Origin: JAPUDS01 sp964536265 | Lineage (GTDB): Bacteria > Patescibacteriota > Saccharimonadia > Saccharimonadales > Saccharimonadaceae | Assembly (NCBI GenBank): GCA_964536265.1 | Contig: CAZHVV010000001.1 | Coordinates: 124,001 to 188,000, forward strand | DNA: 64,000 bases | Direction: 5' to 3' | Part shown: piece after piece, positions 49,872 through 58,967 of the stretch | Layout of the letters: each line of letters opens with the position of its first letter | How positions within the stretch are numbered: position 1 is the stretch's first letter | Position numbers and translations under genes: made by a program | Notes under the pieces: model-generated | The model's input: the letters and a program-made list of their open reading frames with translations, nothing else | The model's database searches: none | What the model was told of the DNA's origin: nothing

Positions 49872-50662
49872 AGTTCTATACTCACTGGACAGTGGTCCGA
49901 GCCCATTTGGTCGGGATGGATTTGTGGATTTTTGACCCTAGTCGCAATGCTTTTGCTGGCTAACCAATAATCTATTCGCCATCCGACATTGTTTGCACGT
50001 GCGTTTGCCCAATGCGTCCACCATGTATAGGCTCCGAGTTTTTCGGGGTTGGCAGCGCGGAAGGTATCAACAAAGCCGGCATCGACGATGTTTTGGAATC
50101 CTTCACGCTCTTCGTCGGTAAAACCAGCGCTTTTGCGGTTGTCTTTTGGCCTTGCTAGGTCGATTTCGGTGTGTGCTGCGTTGAGGTCACCGCAAAATAA
50201 CACCGGTTTCGTTTGTTCAAGTTGTTTCATGTAGGCAAGAAAACCCTTGTCCCAGTTTTGGTGTCTGACTGTGAGGCGGGACAGGTCGCGTTTGCTATTT
50301 GGTGTATAGACTGTCGCAACCCAGAAATCTTCAAACTCGGCTGCTATCACCCGCCCTTCGGCGTTCGGGTCGCCGTATGTATCGCCTATAACTCCGTACG
50401 TTTCTATGATGTCTTTTGGAAAGCCGTCGATGTAGCGGAGCGCAGGTTCTTTACTAAAAATTGCGGTACCACTATAGCCCTTCTTAATAGCGCTGAAAAA
50501 ATGTTCGCTGTACTGGGGTAAATCAAGCTCAAATTGTCCGCGTTCAGCTTTTGTCTCCTGTAAACATAAAATATCTGGGTCATGTTCGGCGATAAATTTC
50601 GCGAACTCCCCTTTGTTTATAACTGCTCGAATCCCATTCACATTCCATGAGTACAACTTCAT
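49868..50662 (-). CDS. xth: Exodeoxyribonuclease III (AP endonuclease)
   Basis: Protein of 264 aa. It cuts at abasic sites and trims 3' ends in base-excision repair. Motifs: SWNVNGIRAV, LQETKAE (metal-binding glutamate), VYTPNS, FCGDLNAAHTEIDL, YTWWTHWANAR and GSDHCPVSIEL (catalytic D-H at the end). Length as in other ExoIII/ExoA enzymes. TAGACT (50669-50674, minus) ends 6 nt before the ATG. First gene of a four-gene overlapping operon down to 48208. Confidence 0.95.
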   Translation of the reverse strand: MKLYSWNVNGIRAVINKGEFAKFIAEHDPDILCLQETKAERGQFELDLPQYSEHFFSAIKKGYSGTAIFSKEPALRYIDGFPKDIIETYGVIGDTYGDPNAEGRVIAAEFEDFWVATVYTPNSKRDLSRLTVRHQNWDKGFLAYMKQLEQTKPVLFCGDLNAAHTEIDLARPKDNRKSAGFTDEEREGFQNIVDAGFVDTFRAANPEKLGAYTWWTHWANARANNVGWRIDYWLASKSIATRVKNPQIHPDQMGSDHCPVSIEL

Positions 50663-50681
50663 ATATCCAGTCTACCCCAGA

Positions 50682-50710
50682 TTGACTTAAACATGAAAAT
50701 ATTATACAAT
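50682..50710 (+). promoter_or_regulatory. Promoter of the 163-aa gene
   Basis: TTGACT (50682-50687), 17-bp spacer, TACAAT (50705-50710), divergent from xth. Confidence 0.7.
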
Positions 50711-50754
50711 GGTAATTGTCCATCTATCCACCCACCCTCGAAAAGAGGCGCACG

Positions 50755-51246
50755 TTGAGAAGTAATAAAGATATTCTCGCATCATTGAAGCAGGAACGTT
50801 CTGTAATCGATGCGAAGGGCATGTCAAAACAGCTAATCGTCAAGCGAACCATCCCACATGGTCGTGACGGGGCGTATCTTGCGAGCTTGCTCCAGGTCGT
50901 CAAGGGCGAAAAGTCTCGCCCAGTGAGTTGTTCGGCGGCGATAACCATTGCCTTTCATTCCGGTAAGTCCGGAGGTGATTGCGTTGGTGATGTTATCGAG
51001 ATACCTAAGGGTTGCGAGGTCAGATATGGGCGTGACTGCCAAGTGAGATGCTATGTTGTCGACATCACAGGGGAATCCCTGCTGTTGTACATCGAACGTA
51101 TCTCACTGGATGGTCAGCCAGATGTCTGGCGCTTGCGTCGTGTCCGTTCAATAGGAGGAACTTCGGGTCCTCGAAGGAACGGTACCTCTCCGCTCACATC
51201 GGTCAAAGGTGGCCGAAGAGTTGGGGGCGGTGGTCGCCGCAGCTGA
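50755..51246 (+). CDS. GC-rich short gene (163 aa), basic protein, unknown
   Basis: TTG start at 50755 chosen because AAAAGAGG lies 6 nt upstream; the open frame reaches 50716. The protein is basic (pI clearly high). Residues about 80-130 show a beta-rich stretch with three cysteines, and the C-terminus is Gly/Arg-rich (KGGRRVGGGGRRS), as in nucleic-acid-binding tails. A promoter lies directly upstream and an intrinsic terminator (51269-51297) follows. Codons are more G/C-ending than in the neighbouring xth and smpB. No family recognised. Confidence 0.6.
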   Translation: MRSNKDILASLKQERSVIDAKGMSKQLIVKRTIPHGRDGAYLASLLQVVKGEKSRPVSCSAAITIAFHSGKSGGDCVGDVIEIPKGCEVRYGRDCQVRCYVVDITGESLLLYIERISLDGQPDVWRLRRVRSIGGTSGPRRNGTSPLTSVKGGRRVGGGGRRS

Positions 51247-51268
51247 CTCAACAAGTGCTAGATGGACT

Positions 51269-51297
51269 CCGCCCGTGGCTTATGCCCGGGCGGTTTT
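51269..51297 (+). terminator. Intrinsic terminator of the 163-aa gene
   Basis: CCGCCCG (51269-51275), loop, CGGGCGG (51287-51293), TTTT. It lies just before the convergent end of smpB. Confidence 0.8.
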
Positions 51298-51303
51298 CCT
51301 ATG

Positions 51304-51762
51304 TTAGCGAATGCTACGTTGTTCTCGCTCTTGGTCGCGGCGCTTGATACTCTGCCGTTTGTCGTAGTTTTTCTTACCCTTGCCGAGTGCAATAATTACC
51401 TTGATATAACGTCCTGCTGCGAGAAGTTTCGTCGGGACTATGGTCATACCTTGTTTCTTGGCGTCTTCAAAACGTTCAATTTCTCGTTTTTTTGCGAGTA
51501 GTTTGCGGGGGTGGTCGTCGACAGTTCGGCTACCAGACACACCCTTTTGATTGTTTACCACGCTAAATGATGCGTTGTTGAGCCATAGCTCGCTGTTACG
51601 TACCGTCACATAAGCACCCTTCAACTGAACATGTCCTAGTCGGGCTGCCCGCACTTCGACGCCACTAAGTACAATCCCAGTGATAAGGTCTTCACCAAGT
51701 TCGTAGTCAAACCGTGCTCGACGATTGACGATTTGCGGCGCGTTGGGCGCATTCTTTTTCAT
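51304..51762 (-). CDS. smpB: SsrA-binding protein SmpB
   Basis: Protein of 152 aa needed for trans-translation. It shows the OB-fold of SmpB: NRRARFDYELGEDLITGIVLSGVEVRAAR, LKGAYVTVRNSELWL and a C-terminal basic tail (KRRDQEREQRS) that enters the ribosomal A site. tmRNA itself was not found in the window. TATAAT (51770-51775, minus) ends 7 nt before the ATG; probably leaderless. Confidence 0.94.
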   Translation of the reverse strand: MKKNAPNAPQIVNRRARFDYELGEDLITGIVLSGVEVRAARLGHVQLKGAYVTVRNSELWLNNASFSVVNNQKGVSGSRTVDDHPRKLLAKKREIERFEDAKKQGMTIVPTKLLAAGRYIKVIIALGKGKKNYDKRQSIKRRDQEREQRSIR

Positions 51763-51770
51763 GTTCCTTA

Positions 51771-53042
51771 TTATACCAGAGGTGGTTTTGTCAGAGTGTG
51801 TCGGTAAATGCGAGTAAATTTCTCTTCCATGGCGGTTGAAGTTAGCTTTGCGCCAACTTTTTTTGATGCGACGGCCATAGCTTGACGCTGTTCAGGGTTA
51901 TGTACAAGCTCACGCATGCCATCTGCTATTGCGCTGACACTATGATGAACGAGGAGAGAGTTTTCAGGCGTGACCCCTATTTGCAGGCGTTCGTCACAGT
52001 ACAATATTGGCGTTCCCGCAGCAGCAGCCTCAGCCAGAACCATTCCCTGTGTGTCGAAGTGGTATGACGCAAACACGAAGACATCGCTGTTCGCGAATTC
52101 GTTAGCAATTCGTTCAATGTCGTTATAGTGGCCCAGGAAGAGGACTTTGCCGCGCTTCACTTCTTTTTCAACAAGCCGCTTTAGGTCGTCTTCGCTTGCA
52201 CCGCGCCCAACAAGGTAGAGTTCGGCGTCGTCGTGGTTGAGTTGCGCAAATGCCTTGATGATAACATCAACTCGTTTTTCTGGGTCAAGCCGCCCGCAGC
52301 TAAGAAAACGAACAACAGGCTCAACAGGTCGTATGCGTTCTGCGCGAGCAAAGATTTTCGAAATACCATTTGGCACGACATGTGCCCTGTCGGCGAGCTG
52401 GCCACGGCTAGCGTCAACCATGGAATCAATCATAAATTGTGCAGGTGAGGTAAAAGCATCGGTGTAGCGAGCGAGTCGAGCAATGTTCTTCCAGTCACTT
52501 CGCGCAAAACGTGAGTTTTCTGTCGTCGTGAGCTTACGTGGGAAGTATATCTTTATGCGTTCACGATTGCCTCGCAAACGGTGCATGATGATGGGTGCGA
52601 GCTGCATATAGGTGAGAGAGTTCACAGCAGACATAAACGGCGAGGTACGATGTGTGCCTGCGTAACTCGAATGGAATGTGTGGATATGGGGGATATTCTG
52701 CAGTTGTGAAATTTGTGAAGCCAAGAACATTGCCCCACGTTCGTTCTGCGAATGAATGACATCAAATTTATAGTCATCTGTAATCTGGGCTGCAAGTTTT
52801 TTGCTGAATTTAAGCGAACAAAGGTAACTTTCGGTCCCCGGTATTCGCCAAACGGGTAGCGCTTTCGACGCACAGTTTTCTGGTGGGATAAATCCAGTTT
52901 TTGGTGCGAAAAGCGTGACAGTGTGTCCCATTGCCACGAGCTCATTAATTTGAAGTTCGATTGAACGCGCAACTCCTCCCGAGTTCGGAAAGAAGTCATC
53001 CATAAAAATGCCTATACGAAGAGATGTAGTAGTTGCTTCCAT
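51771..53042 (-). CDS. GT4-family glycosyltransferase
   Basis: Protein of 423 aa from the ATG at 53040-53042; TATACT (53051-53056, minus) ends 8 nt before it, and the frame upstream is not used. GT-B fold: DDFFPNSGGVARSIELQINEL at the start, HSQNERGA, and the donor-site region VFVFASYHFDTQGMVLAEAAAAGTPIL with the E-x7-E motif. Likely adds a sugar to a lipid or envelope glycan (1,2-diacylglycerol or PimB-like type); the acceptor is unknown. Confidence 0.88.
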   Translation of the reverse strand: MEATTTSLRIGIFMDDFFPNSGGVARSIELQINELVAMGHTVTLFAPKTGFIPPENCASKALPVWRIPGTESYLCSLKFSKKLAAQITDDYKFDVIHSQNERGAMFLASQISQLQNIPHIHTFHSSYAGTHRTSPFMSAVNSLTYMQLAPIIMHRLRGNRERIKIYFPRKLTTTENSRFARSDWKNIARLARYTDAFTSPAQFMIDSMVDASRGQLADRAHVVPNGISKIFARAERIRPVEPVVRFLSCGRLDPEKRVDVIIKAFAQLNHDDAELYLVGRGASEDDLKRLVEKEVKRGKVLFLGHYNDIERIANEFANSDVFVFASYHFDTQGMVLAEAAAAGTPILYCDERLQIGVTPENSLLVHHSVSAIADGMRELVHNPEQRQAMAVASKKVGAKLTSTAMEEKFTRIYRHTLTKPPLV

Positions 53043-53088
53043 TGCTTTATAGTATACAACCTTGTCACCCGAAAACCGCATACGCCTA

Positions 53089-54177
53089 TTAGCGTTGGGT
53101 TTCAATTTCGTATTTTACTGCATTCCAAACACTTGGATCGCCATTTACTTTTCGCCAGTACCACCACTCGCTTCCCCACATGTCGATGTCCTTTTCACCA
53201 ATCATTCGTGCGAATAGAATGCTATCGTGAATCTGTTGAATACTCATGGACTTATCCTGTTCTTCAACGGAGAGGTCCTTTGTGTCGCGTGGTCCCCACG
53301 GTTCTACCTGAAGCTCGTGAATGAAGATACTTTTATGTGTGTAGGCTTTGATGATGACTGCGCGCAAACGATGGTACCAGACTGGTGTTGGATAGATGAG
53401 ATATCCAACGGGTGGAATCTTGTCATTCCACACCCAGCGGTATACGGAATAGCCGAATCGGTCGGGTATTGGTTGGTTGATTGGATAGCCATGTTGGTCA
53501 CTGAGGCTCATCCAGATTGGTTTCTCCGACCATGATTGCAACAAGGCAAATTCTTCATTGAGTCGAACTCGGTCGGGTGCATCGCATGTACCAAACCAGT
53601 TATTGACTGCTTCGTTTTCGAGTTGCCAGCTTTCAAGTGCGGGGTGATGTTCATACCGTTTTGCAACAATTTCCATATACGCGTAGAGTGCCTGTTTCCA
53701 TTCGTCGCCAGACAATTGGTTCGCCCACGAGGGCTGATGACATTCTGGCCATCGAGGCTGTCTGAGCCCTATGCCGAGTGTCACTTTTCCGCCATATTTT
53801 GCAACCTCGTCCATTTGCCAGTCGAGTTCAGTAAAATCGAGTTGACCACGCGTGACTTCACCTTCATCCCAATAGCTCATCAGGCGGAAGTGTCGCAGAC
53901 CCATATCATTCAGCAAGTCTGTGAGGAGCGCGTGACCGTCGATACCTAACTCGCGCGAACGTTTTGCGGAAAAGCTGACGCCGTAGTTTGGTTCCTCTAC
54001 AGGCTGGAAAATGATTGGGTTGATAAATCCTGCTGTCCAGAACAATATGTACCAAGCGACCCCGATACCAGCAATCCACAAGAACACTTTGCTTCGTAAA
54101 AAGCGTTTGAGCCACTTCGGGAGACGGCTAAAAAGACGAAATAGTAGAGGGCGCTGAGGTTCTTTGTTTTTGCGCAT
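53089..54177 (-). CDS. Membrane-anchored GH-A-like TIM-barrel glycosidase
   Basis: Protein of 362 aa from the ATG at 54175-54177; TACACT (54186-54191, minus) ends 8 nt before it. A basic N-terminus and one helix (about 32-52) anchor it. The domain has a TIM-barrel pattern, with SWQLENEAVNNWFG (likely acid/base glutamate) and IFIHELQVEPWG (likely nucleophile) spaced as in clan GH-A. The exact GH family is not clear. Sits between two GT4 genes; may process the glycan they build. Confidence 0.72.
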   Translation of the reverse strand: MRKNKEPQRPLLFRLFSRLPKWLKRFLRSKVFLWIAGIGVAWYILFWTAGFINPIIFQPVEEPNYGVSFSAKRSRELGIDGHALLTDLLNDMGLRHFRLMSYWDEGEVTRGQLDFTELDWQMDEVAKYGGKVTLGIGLRQPRWPECHQPSWANQLSGDEWKQALYAYMEIVAKRYEHHPALESWQLENEAVNNWFGTCDAPDRVRLNEEFALLQSWSEKPIWMSLSDQHGYPINQPIPDRFGYSVYRWVWNDKIPPVGYLIYPTPVWYHRLRAVIIKAYTHKSIFIHELQVEPWGPRDTKDLSVEEQDKSMSIQQIHDSILFARMIGEKDIDMWGSEWWYWRKVNGDPSVWNAVKYEIETQR

Positions 54178-54288
54178 TTGCAATTAGTGTACAGGGGAAA
54201 AAGTAAAAATGCAAAATGCGCTTATGTTCTAACTTATACAGGAGAGTGATGCGAAAAGCTTCAAAGTTGTATATAATGACGGTAATAC

Positions 54289-55572
54289 ATGCGTATAGGA
54301 CTATTCACCGATACATATCGGCCGACCATAAATGGTATAACCTTTGTCGTCGAAACCCTGAAAGCTCGCCTTGAAGAGGCTGGGCACGAGGTTTTCGTTT
54401 TTTGTCCTGCTAAAACAATTCGACCAAATCATAAACGTGAGCTGATAACTGACGATGACCATATTATCCGTTTCCCGAGTATCCCGAGCGGTTTTTTTGA
54501 AGACTTCGACATTTCCCTCTTCTTTCCTCCTCGTGCACTCCGCCAAGTGAAGGAAATGGAACTCGATATCGTGCACATTTTCACGCCGTCGCAGGTTGGG
54601 TTGTTTGGTATAAATGTTGCGGTGAAAAACAACATTCCATTTGTTGTACAACACAGTACTGACTTATACGAATTCGTCGAACATTACCCGAACGTCCTAC
54701 CTGGTACACTTGCGCTTGTTGGCGTTATTTTCCCGATGACCATTAAACTCAAAGGAAAAGATGTACGGCAAATCCTCAAATTGTATCGTCCTCGTCAAGC
54801 AATGAAATGGAACAGACAAATTGTTGAAAAAGGAATGACGCTTCTCTACAGCAAAGCTGACGCGGTTATCGTGTTATGTCATAAAAGTTATGACCAGCTA
54901 AAGAGTTGGCAAGACAAAAACTACAGTTACGACTTAACACTAATGCCAAATGGCGTCGATGCGCTGCCCCGACCTACCGAAACTGCCGTCGATGAATTTC
55001 GTGCAACATGGGGACTGACGAAGAAAGACGAAGTATTTGGATTCGTCGGCCGACTTGGCGAAGAAAAAAATCTCCCAGTATTGATTCGTGCGTTTGACAA
55101 GGTTGGCAAAGCCCGACCAAATGCCAAACTCATGTTTGTCGGTGATTTTGAATATCGTGAAACACTTGAAGAAATGGCTGCTAATTCAAAGTATCCTGAC
55201 AGAATTATTTTCACAGGTGCAATGCCGCGAGAGAAACTAGGAATCGCCTATGCCGCGCTCGATGTCTTTGCGTTCCCTTCGCTGAAAGACACCCAAGGCT
55301 GGGTGCTTCACGAAGCGGCTCACGCACGTCTGCCAATTGTGCTGATTGACCGTGGTGTCTCGGAAATTGTGAAAGATGGCGAGAATGGCTACTACGCAAA
55401 CAACAACGCTTCCGATGTTGCGCGAAAAATTATCAGCCTTCTCGGTAGCCCCAAAAAGCGGCAAACCTTCGGCGAGCGCAGCAAACAATTTGCCCTACGT
55501 TTCACAGAGAAAAAACAAGTCTCAAAACTCATCAAGCTCTATGAAGAGCTTGTTGCTGAACGCTCTGAATAA
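54289..55572 (+). CDS. GT4-family glycosyltransferase
   Basis: Protein of 427 aa. GT-B enzyme with GLFTDTYRPTINGITFVVETL at the start, VVQHSTDLYEFV, LMPNGVD and VFAFPSLKDTQGWVLHEAAHARLPIVL (E-x7-E donor region). Resembles bacterial alpha-monoglucosyldiacylglycerol synthases, which make membrane glycolipids, but this is by motif only. TATAAT (54272-54277) lies 11 nt before the ATG. Convergent with the CobO-like gene. Confidence 0.88.
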   Translation: MRIGLFTDTYRPTINGITFVVETLKARLEEAGHEVFVFCPAKTIRPNHKRELITDDDHIIRFPSIPSGFFEDFDISLFFPPRALRQVKEMELDIVHIFTPSQVGLFGINVAVKNNIPFVVQHSTDLYEFVEHYPNVLPGTLALVGVIFPMTIKLKGKDVRQILKLYRPRQAMKWNRQIVEKGMTLLYSKADAVIVLCHKSYDQLKSWQDKNYSYDLTLMPNGVDALPRPTETAVDEFRATWGLTKKDEVFGFVGRLGEEKNLPVLIRAFDKVGKARPNAKLMFVGDFEYRETLEEMAANSKYPDRIIFTGAMPREKLGIAYAALDVFAFPSLKDTQGWVLHEAAHARLPIVLIDRGVSEIVKDGENGYYANNNASDVARKIISLLGSPKKRQTFGERSKQFALRFTEKKQVSKLIKLYEELVAERSE

Positions 55573-55575
55573 TAC

Positions 55576-56127
55576 TTAGTAGTCAATCCCTTTGTTGGCG
55601 ATGAATCCATCGTCGTAGTGGTGTTTCAGCTTTATCATATTTGTCGCGATATCGACACGTTCGAGTAGCTTTTTCGGAAAATTTCGGCCTGTGAGACACA
55701 GATTCGTAGCAGCGTACTTGTCATTGATGAGTTTTTCCAGGTCTGATTTATCAAGCAATCCGTCATGAACCGCATTGTTAATCTCGTCGCAAATTACAAG
55801 TTGATACTTGCCTGAAGTTGCGCAACTATACGCGAAATCGTATGTGGCTCTGGCTTGTTTCTTATGTTCGTCTTCGGTTGCATCAGAGCTGAGATCGCCG
55901 GCTTCAAAAAAGCCCAAGCCGCCTTTGTAGAAATCCAATTTATCTTCGTAGAGCGGCATAATCTTCTGGATGAATCGGTGTTCGCTCACATCCCAAAGCT
56001 TTATAAACTGGACATAGGCAACATTCCATCCAGCGCCAAGCGCACGAACAAGCAATCCCAAACTTGCGCTTGTCTTACCCTTTCCTTCGCCTGTATACAC
56101 GACAATAACGCTATCCTTAGATTTCAT
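55576..56127 (-). CDS. Corrinoid adenosyltransferase, CobO/BtuR-like
   Basis: Protein of 183 aa. P-loop VYTGEGKGKTSASLGLLVRALGAG (residues 9-31) and VICDEINNAVHDGLL, the Walker-B-like motif of the family, plus LTGRNFP near the C-terminus. It transfers adenosyl from ATP to cob(I)alamin, giving coenzyme B12, here most likely from salvaged cobalamin since no other B12 gene is present. It overlaps the 95-aa gene by 11 nt. Confidence 0.92.
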   Translation of the reverse strand: MKSKDSVIVVYTGEGKGKTSASLGLLVRALGAGWNVAYVQFIKLWDVSEHRFIQKIMPLYEDKLDFYKGGLGFFEAGDLSSDATEDEHKKQARATYDFAYSCATSGKYQLVICDEINNAVHDGLLDKSDLEKLINDKYAATNLCLTGRNFPKKLLERVDIATNMIKLKHHYDDGFIANKGIDY

Positions 56128-56404
56128 ATACTTCGCTTTCGGTGGTTATTGTATCACCCTCAACAACATAATGCTGCCACGAAACTTGGTCTGGATTAAT
56201 GCCGAAACGGTTTAACGCATTCTGTGTCATTTGTCGCACTACTCGACAATTTTTGGCGTTACGCCATGTAAATAAGTACGGTGCCTCAAGTCCTTGTTGG
56301 GCACCTGATTCAGGAGTTGGAGGGACAGGATATGAACTGGCTTCAATACTGAGCGAACCATTACTCCAATCACTCCACCCTCGTGTCACTGTCACATTTA
56401 TCAT
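56117..56404 (-). CDS. Hypothetical protein (95 aa) coupled to CobO
   Basis: Soluble protein with aromatic residues at the N-terminus (TRGWSDWSNGSLSIEAS), a Pro-rich middle and a helical part with NALNRFGINPDQVSW. TATACT (56412-56417, minus) ends 7 nt before the ATG, so this is the first, leaderless gene of an operon with CobO (11-nt overlap). I do not recognise the family. Confidence 0.65.
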   Translation of the reverse strand: MINVTVTRGWSDWSNGSLSIEASSYPVPPTPESGAQQGLEAPYLFTWRNAKNCRVVRQMTQNALNRFGINPDQVSWQHYVVEGDTITTESEVYEI

Positions 56405-56422
56405 ATCTTTTAGTATACCAGC

Positions 56423-56992
56423 TCATGTCTCGTTGAGTTGTGCCTGACTTATGGCGTAACCGAGTAATATGGCGATATGGTGCATTTGTCGCATGTCGAT
56501 ACTCCCAGTTGCACGGAGTGCTTCGACAGCTCTCATGACGTTCGTGTTGGCATTGTTCACTATCGATTTACTTGCCGCTCGTATAATTTCACTCTTCTCA
56601 TCATCATTGACGCCGCTCACTGCCAAATATGCCCAGGTCACGGTTATTGATATTTCGTTTGACGCGTCTTTGATAGTCTCAATTTCTACTAGTTTTTCGA
56701 GACTCGTATCGAAGTCGCTGTGTGAAAATACATAATCTTGGTACTGTTTAAGTTCTTGTGGATTCGGAATGACACGAAGTAGTTCGAGTAACGCAAACGC
56801 CCGCCACAAGGCGGGGTTGTCACGAAATAATTGGTTGTTTGTATCGGCGGCATCAGGCGCGCTGAGGCCTAGTGCAACATCAAGGATAGCCTCATCATTC
56901 ATATCTTCGCTAAGGATACTGCGAAGCCTCAGTACTTCGCTGTTGATGGGTTCTTCTGGTGGTGGATTGCCCTTTTCACCGTCTTCGCCCAT
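56423..56992 (-). CDS. Hypothetical helical protein (189 aa)
   Basis: The start is the ATG at 56990-56992; TATACT (56999-57004, minus) ends 6 nt before it, while the open frame upstream runs into the M14 gene. Acidic N-terminus (GEDGEKGNPPPEEP), then helices throughout (FALLELLRVIPNPQELKQYQDYVF, MRAVEALRATGSIDMRQMHHIAILLGYAI). No membrane helix or known motif. Function unknown. Confidence 0.65.
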   Translation of the reverse strand: MGEDGEKGNPPPEEPINSEVLRLRSILSEDMNDEAILDVALGLSAPDAADTNNQLFRDNPALWRAFALLELLRVIPNPQELKQYQDYVFSHSDFDTSLEKLVEIETIKDASNEISITVTWAYLAVSGVNDDEKSEIIRAASKSIVNNANTNVMRAVEALRATGSIDMRQMHHIAILLGYAISQAQLNET

Positions 56993-57014
56993 GCTTCTAG
57001 TATAACGCCGATGT

Positions 57015-58919
57015 TTACAGAGTGATAATATTCCACATTGCAGGACGATGCGCAGAAAAGTTCCGGTATGTATAGCTACCGAGTTCGACAACAATGCTAG
57101 GAATGCCCTGCTTGGTTGCAAGCCAATCGTCATAATTGCCACTCAGGTCATAATCAAAATTCGTTTGACCGGTACCGTTTCGGTAGCCGAGCAGCGACGC
57201 ATAGCGGGCTGCCTGCGTTGGAGAATCGCCAGCTTCATTGGCGATGGCCATGCTGCCGACGGCATGGAACGACATAACGAAGCGTGGGCGCAGTTGTTGG
57301 CTGAGTGTAGCTATGGCTTTTGCTTCAGGCTCACTTAGTGGTGCACTCCCTCCTCCACCGATAACCGGACCGTTCGTGTCATTGATATCAGCTTTCCAAT
57401 CAGCGGTTGGGAAATTACGGTTGAGATTGACGTTATGGGCGTTATTGCGTGTACGCGACGCAAGTCCATCAGGACTGAGCGTCGGAACTATGACCACTTG
57501 CCGGTTCGCGGGGAGCTTTTGTGCGTTGGCTTCTAGATAACCCACAAGGTCCTTGAGGATAAGGCTTGAGCTTTGCTCGTTGCCGTGGATTGCACCGGTA
57601 AAGAGCACGGTCGAGCTGCCATTGCCGAACCAATATGCGGTGATAGGCCTTCCCTTTACCGAATAGCCAATAGTTGAAGTCGAGTAGCAAGTTGTGCGTG
57701 AGGCATGCGACCAACTCTCCGTGGAAGCAATATCGTATTCACTAAGTAACCCTTTTGCGAGAGACAGTGAAAAGTCGGTGCATTTCGGGAAGTTCTGCAA
57801 ACTGTATACAATTTGATTCCCCTTTTTTGTGACTGCCATTGCACCGCCACTGAAGGTCGCAATCTTGCTGATATCTTGCGAAGGTGACAGAGTTTGGTCA
57901 AAACTGACGACAATTTGTGCTGATTGCGCCACGCCGCTTGAGCCAACACTGACACCAGTTACCTTTGGACCGCTTGAAACCTTAAAATTAATCACGTATT
58001 GATCGGTGATAGTACTGCCGTCTTTTGCCTCGGCTTTCGTTAGTGTCAGTCGATAGTTTTTATCTCTCTGCAGGTCCTCGTCGAAAGTAACCGTGACGAG
58101 ACTGTCTTTTGTCGTAGTTTTTGCCGCGACGGGAGTATTCGTTTCTGCTTCTATGAGTGCGAGTGATGTAGCTGCACTTTTCAGATTCTTGTCGACTGTA
58201 AAAGTAAAACTGCGCGGTTTTGCGTAGATTGTCGATGTATCTTTTACTGAACTATCAATAACTGTAACTGCCGGTAGTACGGCAATACTTGCTGAGGCAA
58301 CTTTTGTCTGCTTTGAGCCATGAAAACTACGAGTGATTTCCACAGTATGTGTCGCGCCCTGTGTTAGTCCCAATGCATCAATATCGCACTCAAGCTGTGC
58401 AGTTTTTGCTGAACATAGTTGCTGTTTATTGCCTGCGACGATGTTGTATTCGAACGTTGTATCAGGCTGGTCAATTACTAGCAGCAATGGTTTCGTAACC
58501 GCAAGTGACACAGGGGTAGCAGAGCTGAGTATTTTCGGGGCATCTCCTACAATAAGAGTGTAATGCGCACGGAATATCCACCAACCATACGGTGCAGTTG
58601 CTACGACAGCCGTCCCATCAGAAGGTGGGTTTGTTGGTTCGAAACATACTCTACCAGCCGACAATTCAACAGAGCCAATTTTCCATACATGCTCAAAACG
58701 TACTAAAAAGCGCGATGAGTCGACTGTTTCGTGTATCCCCGGTAGCAGTGTTAATTGTGTTCGACACGTTTGGCCACTGTACGAAAACTCAACAGGTCTG
58801 GGAAGTACGAAAAAGAAAAGGTAGCTCAAAATCCCCAGTACACACATACTCACCCAAAGATATTTTTTAGGAATCGTATCTATTTTTCTTGCAAATTCTG
58901 CAAGTTTTTCGCGAACCAT
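57015..58919 (-). CDS. Membrane-anchored M14 zinc carboxypeptidase with Ig-like region
   Basis: Protein of 634 aa. One N-terminal helix (about 20-38), two or three Ig-like/Big-type domains (about 45-390; SSVKDTSTIYAKPRSFTF, GPKVTGVSVGSSG), then the M14 domain (about 405-634). Zinc ligands: GAIHGNEQSS (H and E) and MSFHAVG (H). Substrate-binding NLNRNFP and catalytic glutamate in IVVELGSYT are present. M14 enzymes of this short type (MpaA-like) cut peptidoglycan peptides. TAAACT (58927-58932, minus) ends 7 nt before the ATG. Confidence 0.88.
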   Translation of the reverse strand: MVREKLAEFARKIDTIPKKYLWVSMCVLGILSYLFFFVLPRPVEFSYSGQTCRTQLTLLPGIHETVDSSRFLVRFEHVWKIGSVELSAGRVCFEPTNPPSDGTAVVATAPYGWWIFRAHYTLIVGDAPKILSSATPVSLAVTKPLLLVIDQPDTTFEYNIVAGNKQQLCSAKTAQLECDIDALGLTQGATHTVEITRSFHGSKQTKVASASIAVLPAVTVIDSSVKDTSTIYAKPRSFTFTVDKNLKSAATSLALIEAETNTPVAAKTTTKDSLVTVTFDEDLQRDKNYRLTLTKAEAKDGSTITDQYVINFKVSSGPKVTGVSVGSSGVAQSAQIVVSFDQTLSPSQDISKIATFSGGAMAVTKKGNQIVYSLQNFPKCTDFSLSLAKGLLSEYDIASTESWSHASRTTCYSTSTIGYSVKGRPITAYWFGNGSSTVLFTGAIHGNEQSSSLILKDLVGYLEANAQKLPANRQVVIVPTLSPDGLASRTRNNAHNVNLNRNFPTADWKADINDTNGPVIGGGGSAPLSEPEAKAIATLSQQLRPRFVMSFHAVGSMAIANEAGDSPTQAARYASLLGYRNGTGQTNFDYDLSGNYDDWLATKQGIPSIVVELGSYTYRNFSAHRPAMWNIITL

Positions 58920-58967
58920 ATACTCTAGTTTACCACAAGCAATATATCTGTCGTAGGCACTAGATAG

